Positions 1-8,254 of a stretch of 15,428 bases of DNA are shown piece after piece. The stretch's first letter is position 1. Every line of letters starts with the position of its first letter. Source of the stretch: Cellvibrionales bacterium UBA2511 (GTDB lineage: Bacteria; Pseudomonadota; Gammaproteobacteria; Pseudomonadales; Porticoccaceae); contig DDNV01000096.1 of NCBI GenBank assembly GCA_002341315.1, positions 1 to 15,428 on the forward strand, given 5' to 3'. Made by a program: the position numbers and the translations under genes. The notes beneath the pieces are model-generated. The model did no database searches. It was not told the origin of the DNA and saw only the letters and a list, made by a program, of their open reading frames with translations.

Positions 1-8
1 AGCTGTTT

Positions 9-1031
9 ATGATTAGGTTCATAAAAGAAAAAGCGAAAAAAAATCTTTCAGAAGATTTAATATCTAAAATAAAATTTTTACAAACATCACTAGTGCTGCC
101 TTTTGAATTCTTGTCCGATTTTTTTAGGTATGTTTCTTATAATTCAAATTTTAATGCCAAGAAAGATAAGGTTAAATTATTAGCACTCTTGGTCAAGGAT
201 TATCATCGTATAGAAAAGGGGATGGCGCTACCAAATCCTAGGCCAGGATTCGGCGTTGATGTGTTGAGGCGTCTAGTAAAAAACGTTCAAGTATACATAG
301 AGCGTTATGGTGAATCACCTGATATTTATGCCGCTATAAATGCGCTGACCCAATATTTAGATTTTAGCCGTAAGAATGACTGTCCTCAGGAATGGCTGGA
401 ATGTTGGTTAAAAAAGACTATAGCGACTCTTGAGTCCGGTGCAGTTGGTGGTCCAGGTGGAACCATATCAGTAAAAAAAATCGATATTATTCCGAAGATA
501 AGCTCAAAAAATATACGCAGTTTTTTCTATCATCGATACAGCATACGCTCTTTTACAAGTACTCCAGTTTCTTTGGACCTTATAGAGAAAGCTGTTGAAT
601 TTGCCAAAAAAACACCATCTGTATGTAATCGACAATCGTCTAAAATTTATTTTGTAAGAGAAAAGATGTTAAAGCAAAAAGTCCTTTCGTTGCAAAATGG
701 AAATAGTGGGTTTGGTGATACAGCAGATATGATTGCTGTGATCACGTCTGATATTAAGTGCTTTGAGGGAGCTGGTGAGCGTAATCAACCCTATGTTGAT
801 GGAGGGCTTATGGCTATGAGTTTATGTTACGCGCTACATTTTTTGGGATTGGGTACTTGTTTTTTAAATTGGTCAGTCCGTTCAGGAATAGATAGGCAAT
901 TACATGAGGTATTAGATATTTCACTATCTGAGGTGGTAGTTACTCTAATGGCCGTCGGCCACATTCCCGATGAATTAGAGGTTGCCTGTTCGCCGAGAAG
1001 AAGCACTAGCTCAATGTACGAAATAATATAA
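9..1031 (+). CDS. Nitroreductase-family protein with long N-terminal extension
   Basis: A 340-aa protein. Its C-terminal half (about residues 165-340) looks like the FMN-dependent nitroreductase fold. The signature RYSIRSF lies at residues 176-182, where family members bind FMN phosphate. It is followed by CNRQSS (206-211), a Gly-rich stretch with LGLGTCFLNW, and a GHIPDE...PRR ending typical of the family. The first ~160 residues are a charged, probably helical extension (YHRIEKG, PRPGFG) absent from small stand-alone nitroreductases. The gene heads a packed glycan operon, with the next start 2 bp after its stop. A flavin redox step on a sugar or an accessory role is inference; the substrate is unknown. 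Only eight bases precede the ATG, so no ribosome site can be judged and an upstream start is possible. It is very AT-rich (25% GC in bases 1-60). Confidence 0.8.
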   Translation: MIRFIKEKAKKNLSEDLISKIKFLQTSLVLPFEFLSDFFRYVSYNSNFNAKKDKVKLLALLVKDYHRIEKGMALPNPRPGFGVDVLRRLVKNVQVYIERYGESPDIYAAINALTQYLDFSRKNDCPQEWLECWLKKTIATLESGAVGGPGGTISVKKIDIIPKISSKNIRSFFYHRYSIRSFTSTPVSLDLIEKAVEFAKKTPSVCNRQSSKIYFVREKMLKQKVLSLQNGNSGFGDTADMIAVITSDIKCFEGAGERNQPYVDGGLMAMSLCYALHFLGLGTCFLNWSVRSGIDRQLHEVLDISLSEVVVTLMAVGHIPDELEVACSPRRSTSSMYEII

Positions 1032-1033
1032 GC

Positions 1034-2020
1034 ATGCAGAGAAAAGCTGTTCTACTAAAAGTTTTATTTTCGTTGGCGGTGTTCTTTTCATTATTTCTAT
1101 TTATAGATTTTAGAAATTTCTGGGAGGTTGTGACAGGTGTTTCGTTAGCTATTGTTATAGTTTCATTTCTACTTAATGTGGTGGGGTCTGTTGTGGCCAA
1201 TTCGTTACAGTTTTTCTTTCATGTTAGGCGCGATGTAACGGCCACTAACGGCTGGCTGTTGTGGGAGATTACAAAAATTGATTTTATTGTGCGGTTCTAT
1301 TCCCTTTTTATGCCCGTGGGCGCGACAGCTGCAGTTAGATGGCACAGGTTTGTATTGATTGGTATTGGGAGCCTTAATTCTGGTGCCGCAATTCTTGTCA
1401 ATAAGATGCAACAACTCTTTTTGATATTTCTCTTTATCGGAATTACTTTTTTATCTCACGAATCTGGCGTGGTTTCTAATAATATTTCTTTTTTGATTTC
1501 TGTGTGTTCATTAATTCTATCAGGTGGGTTGTTATTTCTTCTTTTTGGGTTTTTTTTTAGTGGTTATGTTGGTCAATTAAGGTGGCTTCTAAATCAACTT
1601 CTAGATATGAAGATTGTTTTACGTAGACCGAATTTGACTTCCCGCTTAAAGAAATATTTTACGTCTTATGAGGAAGCTATTGTAAGGTTGTCACTGATCG
1701 AGTTTTTTAATGTTATTGTCTGGGCCTTCATATCATTCCTTGTCGTATCATACAGTCAAAGCCTAGTTATGCAGTCCTTGGGTGTATTTTTGCCATTTAG
1801 TGATGTCCTTTTCTTAAGGGGTCTTGTTTTTTTAGCGATGATGGTTCCATTTTCAATTGCGGGAATAGGTTTCCGCGAGATGGGAACTATAGCTGGTTTG
1901 TCATTATATGGAGTTTCAGCTGAAATCGGTTTGACAGTAGGGGTCATTTTGTTTGGCTTTCAAATTTTAATTTCCCTGATGGGCGGCATTTTGGAAGGAC
2001 TAAGATTTATTAGAACGTAA
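1034..2020 (+). CDS. Flippase-like integral membrane protein (LPG-synthase TM / UPF0104 family)
   Basis: A 328-aa, strongly hydrophobic protein with about eight predicted membrane segments and no soluble domain. It matches the lysylphosphatidylglycerol synthase transmembrane family (PF03706) in two places. The first is a short loop MPVGATAAVRW (residues 93-103), at the position where the family usually has P..GGD..R. The second is SIAGIGFREMG near 273-284, matching the conserved (P)...GG.G.RE signature before the last two helices. Members without the catalytic C-terminal domain often sit in glycan and lipid clusters, where lipid or lipid-linked-sugar translocation has been proposed. A role moving a lipid-linked intermediate here is inference. 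The 2-bp gap to the nitroreductase stop suggests translational coupling, as no clear ribosome site precedes the ATG. Confidence 0.78.
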   Translation: MQRKAVLLKVLFSLAVFFSLFLFIDFRNFWEVVTGVSLAIVIVSFLLNVVGSVVANSLQFFFHVRRDVTATNGWLLWEITKIDFIVRFYSLFMPVGATAAVRWHRFVLIGIGSLNSGAAILVNKMQQLFLIFLFIGITFLSHESGVVSNNISFLISVCSLILSGGLLFLLFGFFFSGYVGQLRWLLNQLLDMKIVLRRPNLTSRLKKYFTSYEEAIVRLSLIEFFNVIVWAFISFLVVSYSQSLVMQSLGVFLPFSDVLFLRGLVFLAMMVPFSIAGIGFREMGTIAGLSLYGVSAEIGLTVGVILFGFQILISLMGGILEGLRFIRT

Positions 2021-2086
2021 AGTCAGCTGCCTGACAAGTTTGGTATGTGCCTGAGTGTTTTAACTATGCATGTTGAGTGTGAGTTC

Positions 2087-3523
2087 ATGCTTGAGAAATT
2101 AAAGTACGCAATGTTCTTTGTGTTCGCCATGGCAATTTTGTTGTTTGCGGCCTTTGGGCCGCATAGTTTTATTTTAAGCTTTGCACTTTTATTTTCTGTG
2201 GTTACAGTCTTTTCGATATTAATAGTTTTTGGGCTCGGTCCTCGTGAGGTTATCGCGCTGGCCGCCGTAGTTAACTTTGTTTTTATTGCGTTTTATTTCC
2301 CTGCTTTTGGCTATTTTTTAGGGGTTTTCGAAAGTGAGGATATTCAGCTTTTAGAAGCTTATGTAGGGGTTCGTTCGTTCATTTACAGTATGTTGCTGTT
2401 GGTGTCTCTGGGTTTGCTTGTTTTCGCTGGTATACGACGTGGGGCGTTGCAGCGTGAATTGCTTTGCTTCGGCCTTGGCATTTGCTACCTGATCTTGATG
2501 TTTTGCATCTCACCCGCATCGCTCTTTGGTAAGGTGGCCTATTTGTTTAACTCTTTCTTGCCATTGGTGCTTACTCTGGTTGCGATTGTATGGCTTGCTA
2601 CCTGGAAAAATTTGTCTCGTTCCTGTTCCTTTGTGCTCTATAGTGCTGCATTCGTCGTGATTCTGCTGTGTGGGTTGTATACGCTCTGCATCGATTTTCT
2701 TTATCCTTATGTTCGACCAGACTTGATTTCCGTCATGCGTTCTAACTCACTTGATCCATTGCCCTACGGTGCTTATCCAGGCAGTTGGCAAACTGTTATC
2801 GGGAGTTTTCAATTTGATCGTCTAGTTGGGGTGTTTCCTGATCCTATTATCAGTGGTTATTTCTTTGCCTTATTTACAGCTGCTTCATGGGTTATGAAGA
2901 GATATATCGCTTTCTGCATTGGGTTAGTGCTCCTGCTGTTATCTTTGTCAAAGGGTGCATGGCTATTTCTGTTTACTTTTGGCTTGATTTATCACCTTTT
3001 TCTTCTACAAATCAGGGTGTTCTGGTTACCTGTGCTTGCCGTGGCAGGCTTGCAGATACTGTCCTCGACTATGTTCCACTCCAGTGCTTTCATACACTAT
3101 CAAGGTCTTGTTGGGGCGATTAGTTCGCTGTTAGCTGATTCTGACAAGATGCTATTGGGTTTTGGTGTTGGGTCGGGGGGGAACTTGGCAGCTTTTGGCG
3201 GAGAGGAGTGGGATAGAGCGAGTTCTCTTTCTACGGGTGCGGAAAGTGGCGTGGGTGTGTTGCTTTTCCAGCTAGGGCTGGTTGGTATGAGTTTGTTGGT
3301 TTGGCTGGTGAACTACACAAAAAAACGCTGCTATTACAACTATAAAATGACGGGGAATAGGGGGTTTCTCGCAATCATGGCATTGATCGGGGCGCTAGTG
3401 GCAAATGCCTTTTTACAGGAGAACTGTATTAATGCATCGTTGCTGGGTTTGCTTTTGTATTTTTGCTGTGTGCTGAGTTACCTACCTCACAGGTGTACGG
3501 GGAACGGCGTTGTTCATGTTTGA
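2087..3523 (+). CDS. O-antigen ligase / Wzy-type polymerase-like membrane protein
   Basis: An integral membrane protein of about 478 aa with roughly 10-12 hydrophobic segments and a large loop in the second half, the usual layout of the O-antigen ligase/polymerase (Wzy_C) superfamily. Supporting motifs are LSLSKGAW (residues 285-292), the family's S-x-S/T-[KR]-G/A helix, VFPDP just before a membrane segment, and the C-terminal pair LLGFGVGSGG (356-365) and AESGVG (385-390). It would polymerise or ligate lipid-linked repeat units on the periplasmic face; sequence alone does not separate polymerase from ligase. An in-frame ATG at 2045 would add 14 residues. I prefer 2087 because it starts directly on MLEKLKYAMFF and has GTGAG just upstream, though neither start has a strong ribosome site. 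The stop overlaps the acyltransferase start by 8 bp. Confidence 0.75.
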   Translation: MLEKLKYAMFFVFAMAILLFAAFGPHSFILSFALLFSVVTVFSILIVFGLGPREVIALAAVVNFVFIAFYFPAFGYFLGVFESEDIQLLEAYVGVRSFIYSMLLLVSLGLLVFAGIRRGALQRELLCFGLGICYLILMFCISPASLFGKVAYLFNSFLPLVLTLVAIVWLATWKNLSRSCSFVLYSAAFVVILLCGLYTLCIDFLYPYVRPDLISVMRSNSLDPLPYGAYPGSWQTVIGSFQFDRLVGVFPDPIISGYFFALFTAASWVMKRYIAFCIGLVLLLLSLSKGAWLFLFTFGLIYHLFLLQIRVFWLPVLAVAGLQILSSTMFHSSAFIHYQGLVGAISSLLADSDKMLLGFGVGSGGNLAAFGGEEWDRASSLSTGAESGVGVLLFQLGLVGMSLLVWLVNYTKKRCYYNYKMTGNRGFLAIMALIGALVANAFLQENCINASLLGLLLYFCCVLSYLPHRCTGNGVVHV

Positions 3524-4574
3524 TTTCAGTAAGAAAATTCCGAGTCTGGATGGGATTCGCGCGTTTGCAGTTTTATTGGTGCTCATTTCGCATGCAGGCT
3601 ATGGGCATATAGTTCCTGGAGGATTTGGCGTTACGTTATTCTTTTTTTTAAGTGGTTATTTGATTACATTCCTGCTTTTAAAGGAATTTAAGTCTCACGG
3701 TAAAATTTCAAAGTCAAATTTTTTTATGAGAAGAGCACTAAGAATATTACCCCCTTTATTTTTTGTGTTGCTGGTTTTTTATGGTGTAGATTATCTGTTA
3801 AAAAATTCGTTTTCTTATGATTTTTTGGGGGTTTGTAGCCAGCTTTTCTTTTTTTATAATTATTATGAAATATTTGTTGGTGGGGATGTTCTTTCTGGTA
3901 CGGGGGTTCTTTGGTCACTGGCGGTAGAGGAACACTATTACGCTCTATTTCCATTTGTGTTTGCTTTGATATTTTCTTTGGATAATCGAGCCCCTGAAAA
4001 GTTATTTCTTTGGCTGCTGGTTTTTCTGGTTTTACTGGTTTTTTTGTGGCGTTGTTATCTGTATTTTGATCTTTCGATCACGGGGGATAGAATTTATTTC
4101 TCTACTGATACTCGTGTGGATTCAATATTATTTGGAGCTATATTATCTGTCCTTGTTTATGAAAAGAGGATTGATGATTGTTCTATTTTGTATTTGAGAG
4201 ATTATGTTTGTCTCTTCGTCGCTTTGATTATGGTTCTTGCTTCATTTCTTATTAGGGACGATGCTTTTCGTTGGACTCTACGCTTTACTGTTCAGGGGTT
4301 AGCACTCATTATTTTTTTTTACTATGCTGTTTTTTATAGTACTAATCCAATTTTTAGAATTTTTAACTGGGTGCCTATTCAGGTGATAGGCGTTCTTTCA
4401 TACACCATATATTTAGTCCATGCTATTTTTCTTCATTTTCTAAAAGAATATATGGCGATGGAGGAAGGACTTTTATTGGCGCTATGTTCTTTTGCGTTGA
4501 GCTTTTTTGTGGCGCTTTCTATGTATATCTGGGTTGAGAAACCCTTTGCTGCTATAAAAACAAAATTCAATTAA
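3516..4574 (+). CDS. Acyltransferase-3 (OafA/NolL-like) O-acyltransferase
   Basis: A 352-aa membrane acyltransferase of family 3 (PF01757) with about ten membrane segments. The N-terminus SLDGIRA carries the family's R-X10-H signature exactly (Arg15 ... His26 in LISH). It is followed by FFFLSGYLI, the RRALRILPP motif (residues 72-80) and WSLAVEEHYY (133-142), all characteristic. Such proteins transfer acetyl or other acyl groups from a cytoplasmic donor to sugars, so O-acylation of the locus polysaccharide is the likely job. It lacks the C-terminal SGNH domain of longer OafA proteins. The preferred ATG at 3516 follows GGGGAACGG and lies inside the previous gene; an in-frame TTG at 3510 would add two residues. 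Its many T-runs and low GC match the upstream genes. Confidence 0.9.
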   Translation: MFDFSKKIPSLDGIRAFAVLLVLISHAGYGHIVPGGFGVTLFFFLSGYLITFLLLKEFKSHGKISKSNFFMRRALRILPPLFFVLLVFYGVDYLLKNSFSYDFLGVCSQLFFFYNYYEIFVGGDVLSGTGVLWSLAVEEHYYALFPFVFALIFSLDNRAPEKLFLWLLVFLVLLVFLWRCYLYFDLSITGDRIYFSTDTRVDSILFGAILSVLVYEKRIDDCSILYLRDYVCLFVALIMVLASFLIRDDAFRWTLRFTVQGLALIIFFYYAVFYSTNPIFRIFNWVPIQVIGVLSYTIYLVHAIFLHFLKEYMAMEEGLLLALCSFALSFFVALSMYIWVEKPFAAIKTKFN

Positions 4575-4596
4575 ATAAAGCTTTCTGGGGTTATTT

Positions 4597-5808
4597 GTGA
4601 ATATTTCCATTACAAACCATACCGGTGCCAGAAACCGCGGCTGCGAAGCTCTCGTGCTATCAAAAATTTTAGGGCTGGGCAAAATGTTTGATAAACCCAG
4701 CTTTACTTTGCACAGTAATGATCCGACCTATGATGCATGGCGCTTTGCTGGACTTGCTGACTTGCGTTGGTCTTACCTGACTAATACGCCCAACCATTCC
4801 TCCATACCATGGCTGAATCAGCTTGCCTACTCTGTGTTGGGCTTGGCCGAGCGTATTGTGCCTAATGTTAAAGGTATCGACTTTGGCTCTATTAAGGCTG
4901 TCAAGGCGGCGGATCTGGTAGTGGCTTCTGGCGGGGATATTTTTACTTCAGATTATGGCAATTTGCGTAAACATCTGGCCTATCCAATGCTTGCTCGGAA
5001 GGATCGGCTCTACCTTTGTAGTCATTCAATCGGGCCATTTACCGATAAGGACAAGAGCTATTTTCTACGTATAGCCGATGGCATTGGTGCCATCTCTGCC
5101 CGCGAGAAAGACTCTTATGATTACTTGAAGGAGTTGGACGTTCAGGCCGAGATTTATTTAACCGCCGATGTTGCCTTTACCCTTCCTGCCCTGGAGCGAC
5201 GCGATGCACAGTTATTGCTTAAAAGGCGCTATAACCTTGAAAGTGCAGAGGGGCTTGTCGCGTTGTCTATCAGTCAGGGCATTATCAAATATTCAGGGTT
5301 GAACCGTGAAGACTATTATGCAACCTTCGCCAGGTTCTGCGATACGCTGATAGATTCTGGCAAGACCGTTGTTCTTATCCCCCATGTCATGGAAAAAAAT
5401 CCAGATAACAATGATGTCATTGCCTGTGATGAGGTCCTCCGTAGAATGGTTCATGAGAGCCATGTTTCTGTTCTTTCGGGAGAGCCTGGCGCGGTAGATT
5501 TGAAAGGTGTGATAGGTTGTTGTGAATGTCTTATTGGGACAAGAACCCATGCGACAATTGCAGCAATGTCCCAAGGCGTACCCACAGTTAGTGTGGCCTA
5601 CAGCAGAAAGGCCTATGGCATTATGAAGGATGTTTATGGTGATGAGTTGGGTGGGCGTCTGACCATTGATGCACGCGCCATTGATGTTGATTCTTTGCTG
5701 GATGCTTATCAACTGGCCATACAGTCTCCTATTGACTCCATACGCTTAAAAGATATTAAAGTCCGGGCAGAGAATAACTTTCTGATCGGACGAGATTTGT
5801 TGCCTTAA
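4597..5808 (+). CDS. Polysaccharide pyruvyl transferase family protein
   Basis: A 403-aa cytosolic protein of the PS_pyruv_trans family (PF04230). It has two Rossmann-like halves. The N-terminal one has the typical opening NHTGARNRGCEAL (residues 7-19; family N.G..N.G[CD]..L) and ASGGDIF near 110-116. The second carries HSIGPF around 144-149 and the C-terminal signature IGTRTHATIAAMSQGVP, with Arg316 and His318 in the conserved R.H position, then VAYS.K. Family members move pyruvate from phosphoenolpyruvate to a sugar, making an acidic ketal, although some homologues have other roles. The start is GTG at 4597, preceded by TGGGG, 22 bp after the acyltransferase. Base composition rises here relative to the genes upstream. 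Confident on family, less on acceptor sugar. Confidence 0.88.
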   Translation: MNISITNHTGARNRGCEALVLSKILGLGKMFDKPSFTLHSNDPTYDAWRFAGLADLRWSYLTNTPNHSSIPWLNQLAYSVLGLAERIVPNVKGIDFGSIKAVKAADLVVASGGDIFTSDYGNLRKHLAYPMLARKDRLYLCSHSIGPFTDKDKSYFLRIADGIGAISAREKDSYDYLKELDVQAEIYLTADVAFTLPALERRDAQLLLKRRYNLESAEGLVALSISQGIIKYSGLNREDYYATFARFCDTLIDSGKTVVLIPHVMEKNPDNNDVIACDEVLRRMVHESHVSVLSGEPGAVDLKGVIGCCECLIGTRTHATIAAMSQGVPTVSVAYSRKAYGIMKDVYGDELGGRLTIDARAIDVDSLLDAYQLAIQSPIDSIRLKDIKVRAENNFLIGRDLLP

Positions 5809-5823
5809 CTACCAGGAGCTCTT

Positions 5824-6597
5824 GTGTTTGAATATGTTGAACGGATTCACTTTTTAGCAACTCCCTTTGATTTGTTATCCGAAGGAAAGGTATTGTCGAT
5901 GCTATCTCAGCCTGGCTTAGCTGATCTTCCCTTTCGATATCTTGTCACGCCGAATTCAGATCATGTTGTTCGAAACTACACGCAACCGAGGTTGTTAGAT
6001 ATTTATGAGAACGCATGGTTAAGCCTTTGTGATAGCCAAGTTGTTGCTCGCCTGGCTCGCGCCAAAAATTATCCGATTAAAGAAGTCGTCACTGGTAGTG
6101 AGTTAACACGTAATTTATTCGAATCAGTTTTTGATGCCGGGCATCGTATTACTGTTATTGGTTGTGAGCTTCGTGTTGTCGATTATCTAAAGGAACATTA
6201 TGGCCTGTCGAAGATAAATCATCATAACCCGAAGATGGGGTTTATCCATGATGACTCAGCTATTCAGGAATGCTGTCAGTTTGTCATAGATCATCCGGCA
6301 GATTTTGTGTTGATCGCTGTTGGTTCGCCACAGCAGGAAATCCTCGCCTCATTTCTGAGTTCCACGTCGGGTTGCAAGGGGATTGGACTTTGTATCGGGG
6401 CATCGCTATTGTTTCTGTCCGGGCAGGAGAGGCGAGCCCCTAGGATTTTCTCCAGATTGGGGTTGGAGTGGTTGTTCAGATTGTTGCAGGATCCCAAGCG
6501 GCTGTGGCGTCGATATTTTAATAATTTAAATATCTTTCCTATGGTTTTCAGGGAAAAACCCTTTGATGGAAAAGCCAGCCATAGATCCCTTATTTGA
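5824..6597 (+). CDS. WecG/TagA/CpsF-family glycosyltransferase (GT26)
   Basis: A 257-aa GT26 glycosyltransferase (PF03808). Visible signatures are VTPNSD (residues 41-46, the TPN nucleotide-sugar loop), Asp70 in LCDSQ at the site of the catalytic Asp of TagA (usually ADG, here CDS), NPKMGF, LIAVGSPQQE and CIGASLLFLSGQ, then the basic C-terminal appendage GLEWLFRLLQDPKRLWRRY. That appendage places such enzymes at the membrane beside a polyprenyl-diphosphate-linked acceptor. WecG and TagA add an N-acetylmannosamine-type residue; the sugar used here cannot be read from sequence. The GTG start has a good AGGAG at 5814-5818, and the gap from the pyruvyl transferase is 15 bp. It is the last gene of the packed rightward operon. 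No initiating transferase is visible in the window. Confidence 0.92.
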   Translation: MFEYVERIHFLATPFDLLSEGKVLSMLSQPGLADLPFRYLVTPNSDHVVRNYTQPRLLDIYENAWLSLCDSQVVARLARAKNYPIKEVVTGSELTRNLFESVFDAGHRITVIGCELRVVDYLKEHYGLSKINHHNPKMGFIHDDSAIQECCQFVIDHPADFVLIAVGSPQQEILASFLSSTSGCKGIGLCIGASLLFLSGQERRAPRIFSRLGLEWLFRLLQDPKRLWRRYFNNLNIFPMVFREKPFDGKASHRSLI

Positions 6598-6796
6598 GTT
6601 ATCGGTTACTTATTTTCCAGTTATAAACTATAAAACCATACTATGACATGTTGGGCTTTAGTATGCTGGTTGTGGAGGGTAAACGTCGCGATTCAAGTTG
6701 CCCTGCTGATATTAGCTACCCTCAAGCTGGTGTTTTATCGGATAAGACCAGCGGTGCCATATCATTGAGTGAAAGCGCTAAATAGAGAGCTGTGTT
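6598..6796. other. Intergenic region between the GT26 gene and manC
   Basis: A 199-bp gap that ends the packed operon and precedes manC. Two small dyads are visible. CATACTA at 6637-6643 pairs with TAGTATG at 6659-6665 around a 15-nt loop, without a following T-run, so it is not a convincing intrinsic terminator. TTATC-G-GATAA at 6735-6745 is a perfect 11-bp dyad of unknown meaning. I see no good -35/-10 pair, no JUMPstart (GGCGGTAG) element and no small gene with a ribosome site. A separate manC promoter is plausible from the gap size only. Confidence 0.4.
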
Positions 6797-8218
6797 ATGC
6801 CAATAATCCCCGTTGTGATGGCTGGTGGTTCAGGAACCCGTTTGTGGCCGCTCTCACGACAGTTGTACCCAAAACAGTTCCTGCCACTGTTGGGGGAGTG
6901 CACCATGCTGCAGGAAACCTACGGTCGCTTGAGAGCGCTAGACACACAACCCTCATTATTTGTTTGCGGTGAAAACCACCGGTTTATTGTGGCAGAACAG
7001 CTCAGGTTGACAGGTTGTGATCCGGCCATGATTCTGCTTGAGCCAGAGGGCAGGAATACAGCACCTGCGGTGGCGCTGGCTGCTTGCTATGCTCTGGAGA
7101 ATGCCGGGGACGGCGATGACCCGATGTTGTTGGTGTTGGCTGCAGATCATGCGATACAGGATGTCGATGCATTTCAGGCGGCGGTGATTGCGGCCCTGCC
7201 CTTTGCCGAGCAGGGGAAGCTGGTGACTTTTGGCATTGTGCCGAGCGCACCTGAAACCGGATACGGTTATATAAAGTGTGGTGATTTGGTCGGTAGGGGG
7301 CCTGCAAAAATTGTATCGAGGTTTGTAGAAAAACCGGCCAAAGCTCTCGCTGAGCAATATCTGACCGAGGGCGGCTATCTCTGGAACAGCGGTATGTTTC
7401 TGTTCAGTGCGCGTCGTTATCTGGAGGAGCTGCAGACGCACAGCCCTGAAATTATGTCGGCTTGCCAAAAAGCCATGTCATCGGCTTCGGTAGACAGTGA
7501 TTTTCTCAGACCTGATAGAGGTGTTTTTCTCGATTGCCCCGCGGATTCCATCGACTATGCCGTCATGGAAAAAACCCCCGATGCCGTGGTGGTACCAATG
7601 GATTGTGGTTGGAGTGACGTGGGTTCATGGTCAGCGCTTTGGGCTATATCTGAAAAAGATCAGTGCGGTAACACTCTGAAAGGTGATGTGATGGCACTGG
7701 ACACCCATGACTCGTTTATCCAGGCGGATCAAAAATTGATTGCGACAATGGGGCTGCGGGACGTGGTGATCATCGAAAGTGACGATGCCATTCTGGTGGC
7801 CGACAAAAAACGCGTGCAAGAGGTCAAGAAGATTGTTGATCAGTTGCGAGAGCAAAAGCGTTCCGAAGCAGAGGCCCATCGCAAGGTTTTTCGACCCTGG
7901 GGGTATTACGATGCCATTGAAAATGGTGAACGTTTCCAGGTAAAGCGGATTCTGGTCAAACCCGGTGGGCGGCTTTCTTTACAGATGCATCACCATCGCG
8001 CGGAACACTGGGTTGTGGTGAGTGGCACAGCATTGGTGACAAAGGGCGAAGAGACATTTCTGCTATCGGAGAATGAATCGACATTTATTCCTATTGGCGA
8101 AACACATCGCCTGGAGAACCCGGGGTCTATTCCATTGGAGATCATCGAAGTACAGTCCGGGGGATATCTGGGCGAGGACGATATCATTAGGTTTGAAGAT
8201 ATCTACAAGCGAGACTGA
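6797..8218 (+). CDS. manC: Mannose-1-phosphate guanylyltransferase / mannose-6-phosphate isomerase (type II, bifunctional)
   Basis: A 473-aa cytosolic bifunctional enzyme of the ManC/AlgA/WbpW type. It makes GDP-mannose from mannose-1-phosphate and GTP, and interconverts fructose-6-phosphate and mannose-6-phosphate. The N-terminal nucleotidyltransferase shows MAGGSGTRLWPLSR (residues 8-21) with PKQF (25-28), EGRNTAPA, FVEKP (176-180) and WNSGMF (196-201). The C-terminal cupin isomerase shows RPWGYY, KPGGRLSLQMHHHRAEHW with Gln396, His398 and Glu403, and His437 in ETHRLE, the expected metal-ligand pattern. Length is normal for the family and both domains look intact. A weak AGAGAG precedes the ATG. 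GDP-mannose could feed glycosyltransferases of either operon. No phosphomannomutase gene is present in the window. Its composition is more GC-rich than the first 4.5 kb. Confidence 0.96.
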   Translation: MPIIPVVMAGGSGTRLWPLSRQLYPKQFLPLLGECTMLQETYGRLRALDTQPSLFVCGENHRFIVAEQLRLTGCDPAMILLEPEGRNTAPAVALAACYALENAGDGDDPMLLVLAADHAIQDVDAFQAAVIAALPFAEQGKLVTFGIVPSAPETGYGYIKCGDLVGRGPAKIVSRFVEKPAKALAEQYLTEGGYLWNSGMFLFSARRYLEELQTHSPEIMSACQKAMSSASVDSDFLRPDRGVFLDCPADSIDYAVMEKTPDAVVVPMDCGWSDVGSWSALWAISEKDQCGNTLKGDVMALDTHDSFIQADQKLIATMGLRDVVIIESDDAILVADKKRVQEVKKIVDQLREQKRSEAEAHRKVFRPWGYYDAIENGERFQVKRILVKPGGRLSLQMHHHRAEHWVVVSGTALVTKGEETFLLSENESTFIPIGETHRLENPGSIPLEIIEVQSGGYLGEDDIIRFEDIYKRD

Positions 8219-8246
8219 GGTGTTTTTGAAATGGGGAAACAGTCTC
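8211..8246. terminator. Possible weak hairpin between convergent manC and GT-C gene
   Basis: GAGACTG (8211-8217, inside the last codons of manC) and CAGTCTC (8240-8246) form a 7-bp stem with a 22-nt loop, in the only space between two convergent genes. Neither strand has a following run of T, so this is not a canonical intrinsic terminator. The tentative call rests on position and perfect pairing. Confidence 0.25.
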
Positions 8247-8254
8247 AAACAACG

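Noticed and set aside
2045..2086. Upstream ATG of the ligase/polymerase-like gene
   Set aside because: No ribosome site, and the 14 added residues (MCLSVLTMHVECEF) do not look like the start of a membrane protein; kept only as an alternative.
5293..5712. 139-aa minus-strand frame inside the pyruvyl transferase gene
   Set aside because: It lies opposite the conserved C-terminal motifs of the pyruvyl transferase and its composition is unlike a real protein.
6637..6665. Hairpin after the GT26 gene considered as operon terminator
   Set aside because: Only 7 AT-rich pairs with a 15-nt loop and no T-run downstream.
6956..7468. 170-aa open frame on the minus strand inside manC
   Set aside because: manC is certain in this interval from its motifs, and the antisense product shows no recognisable domain or start signal.
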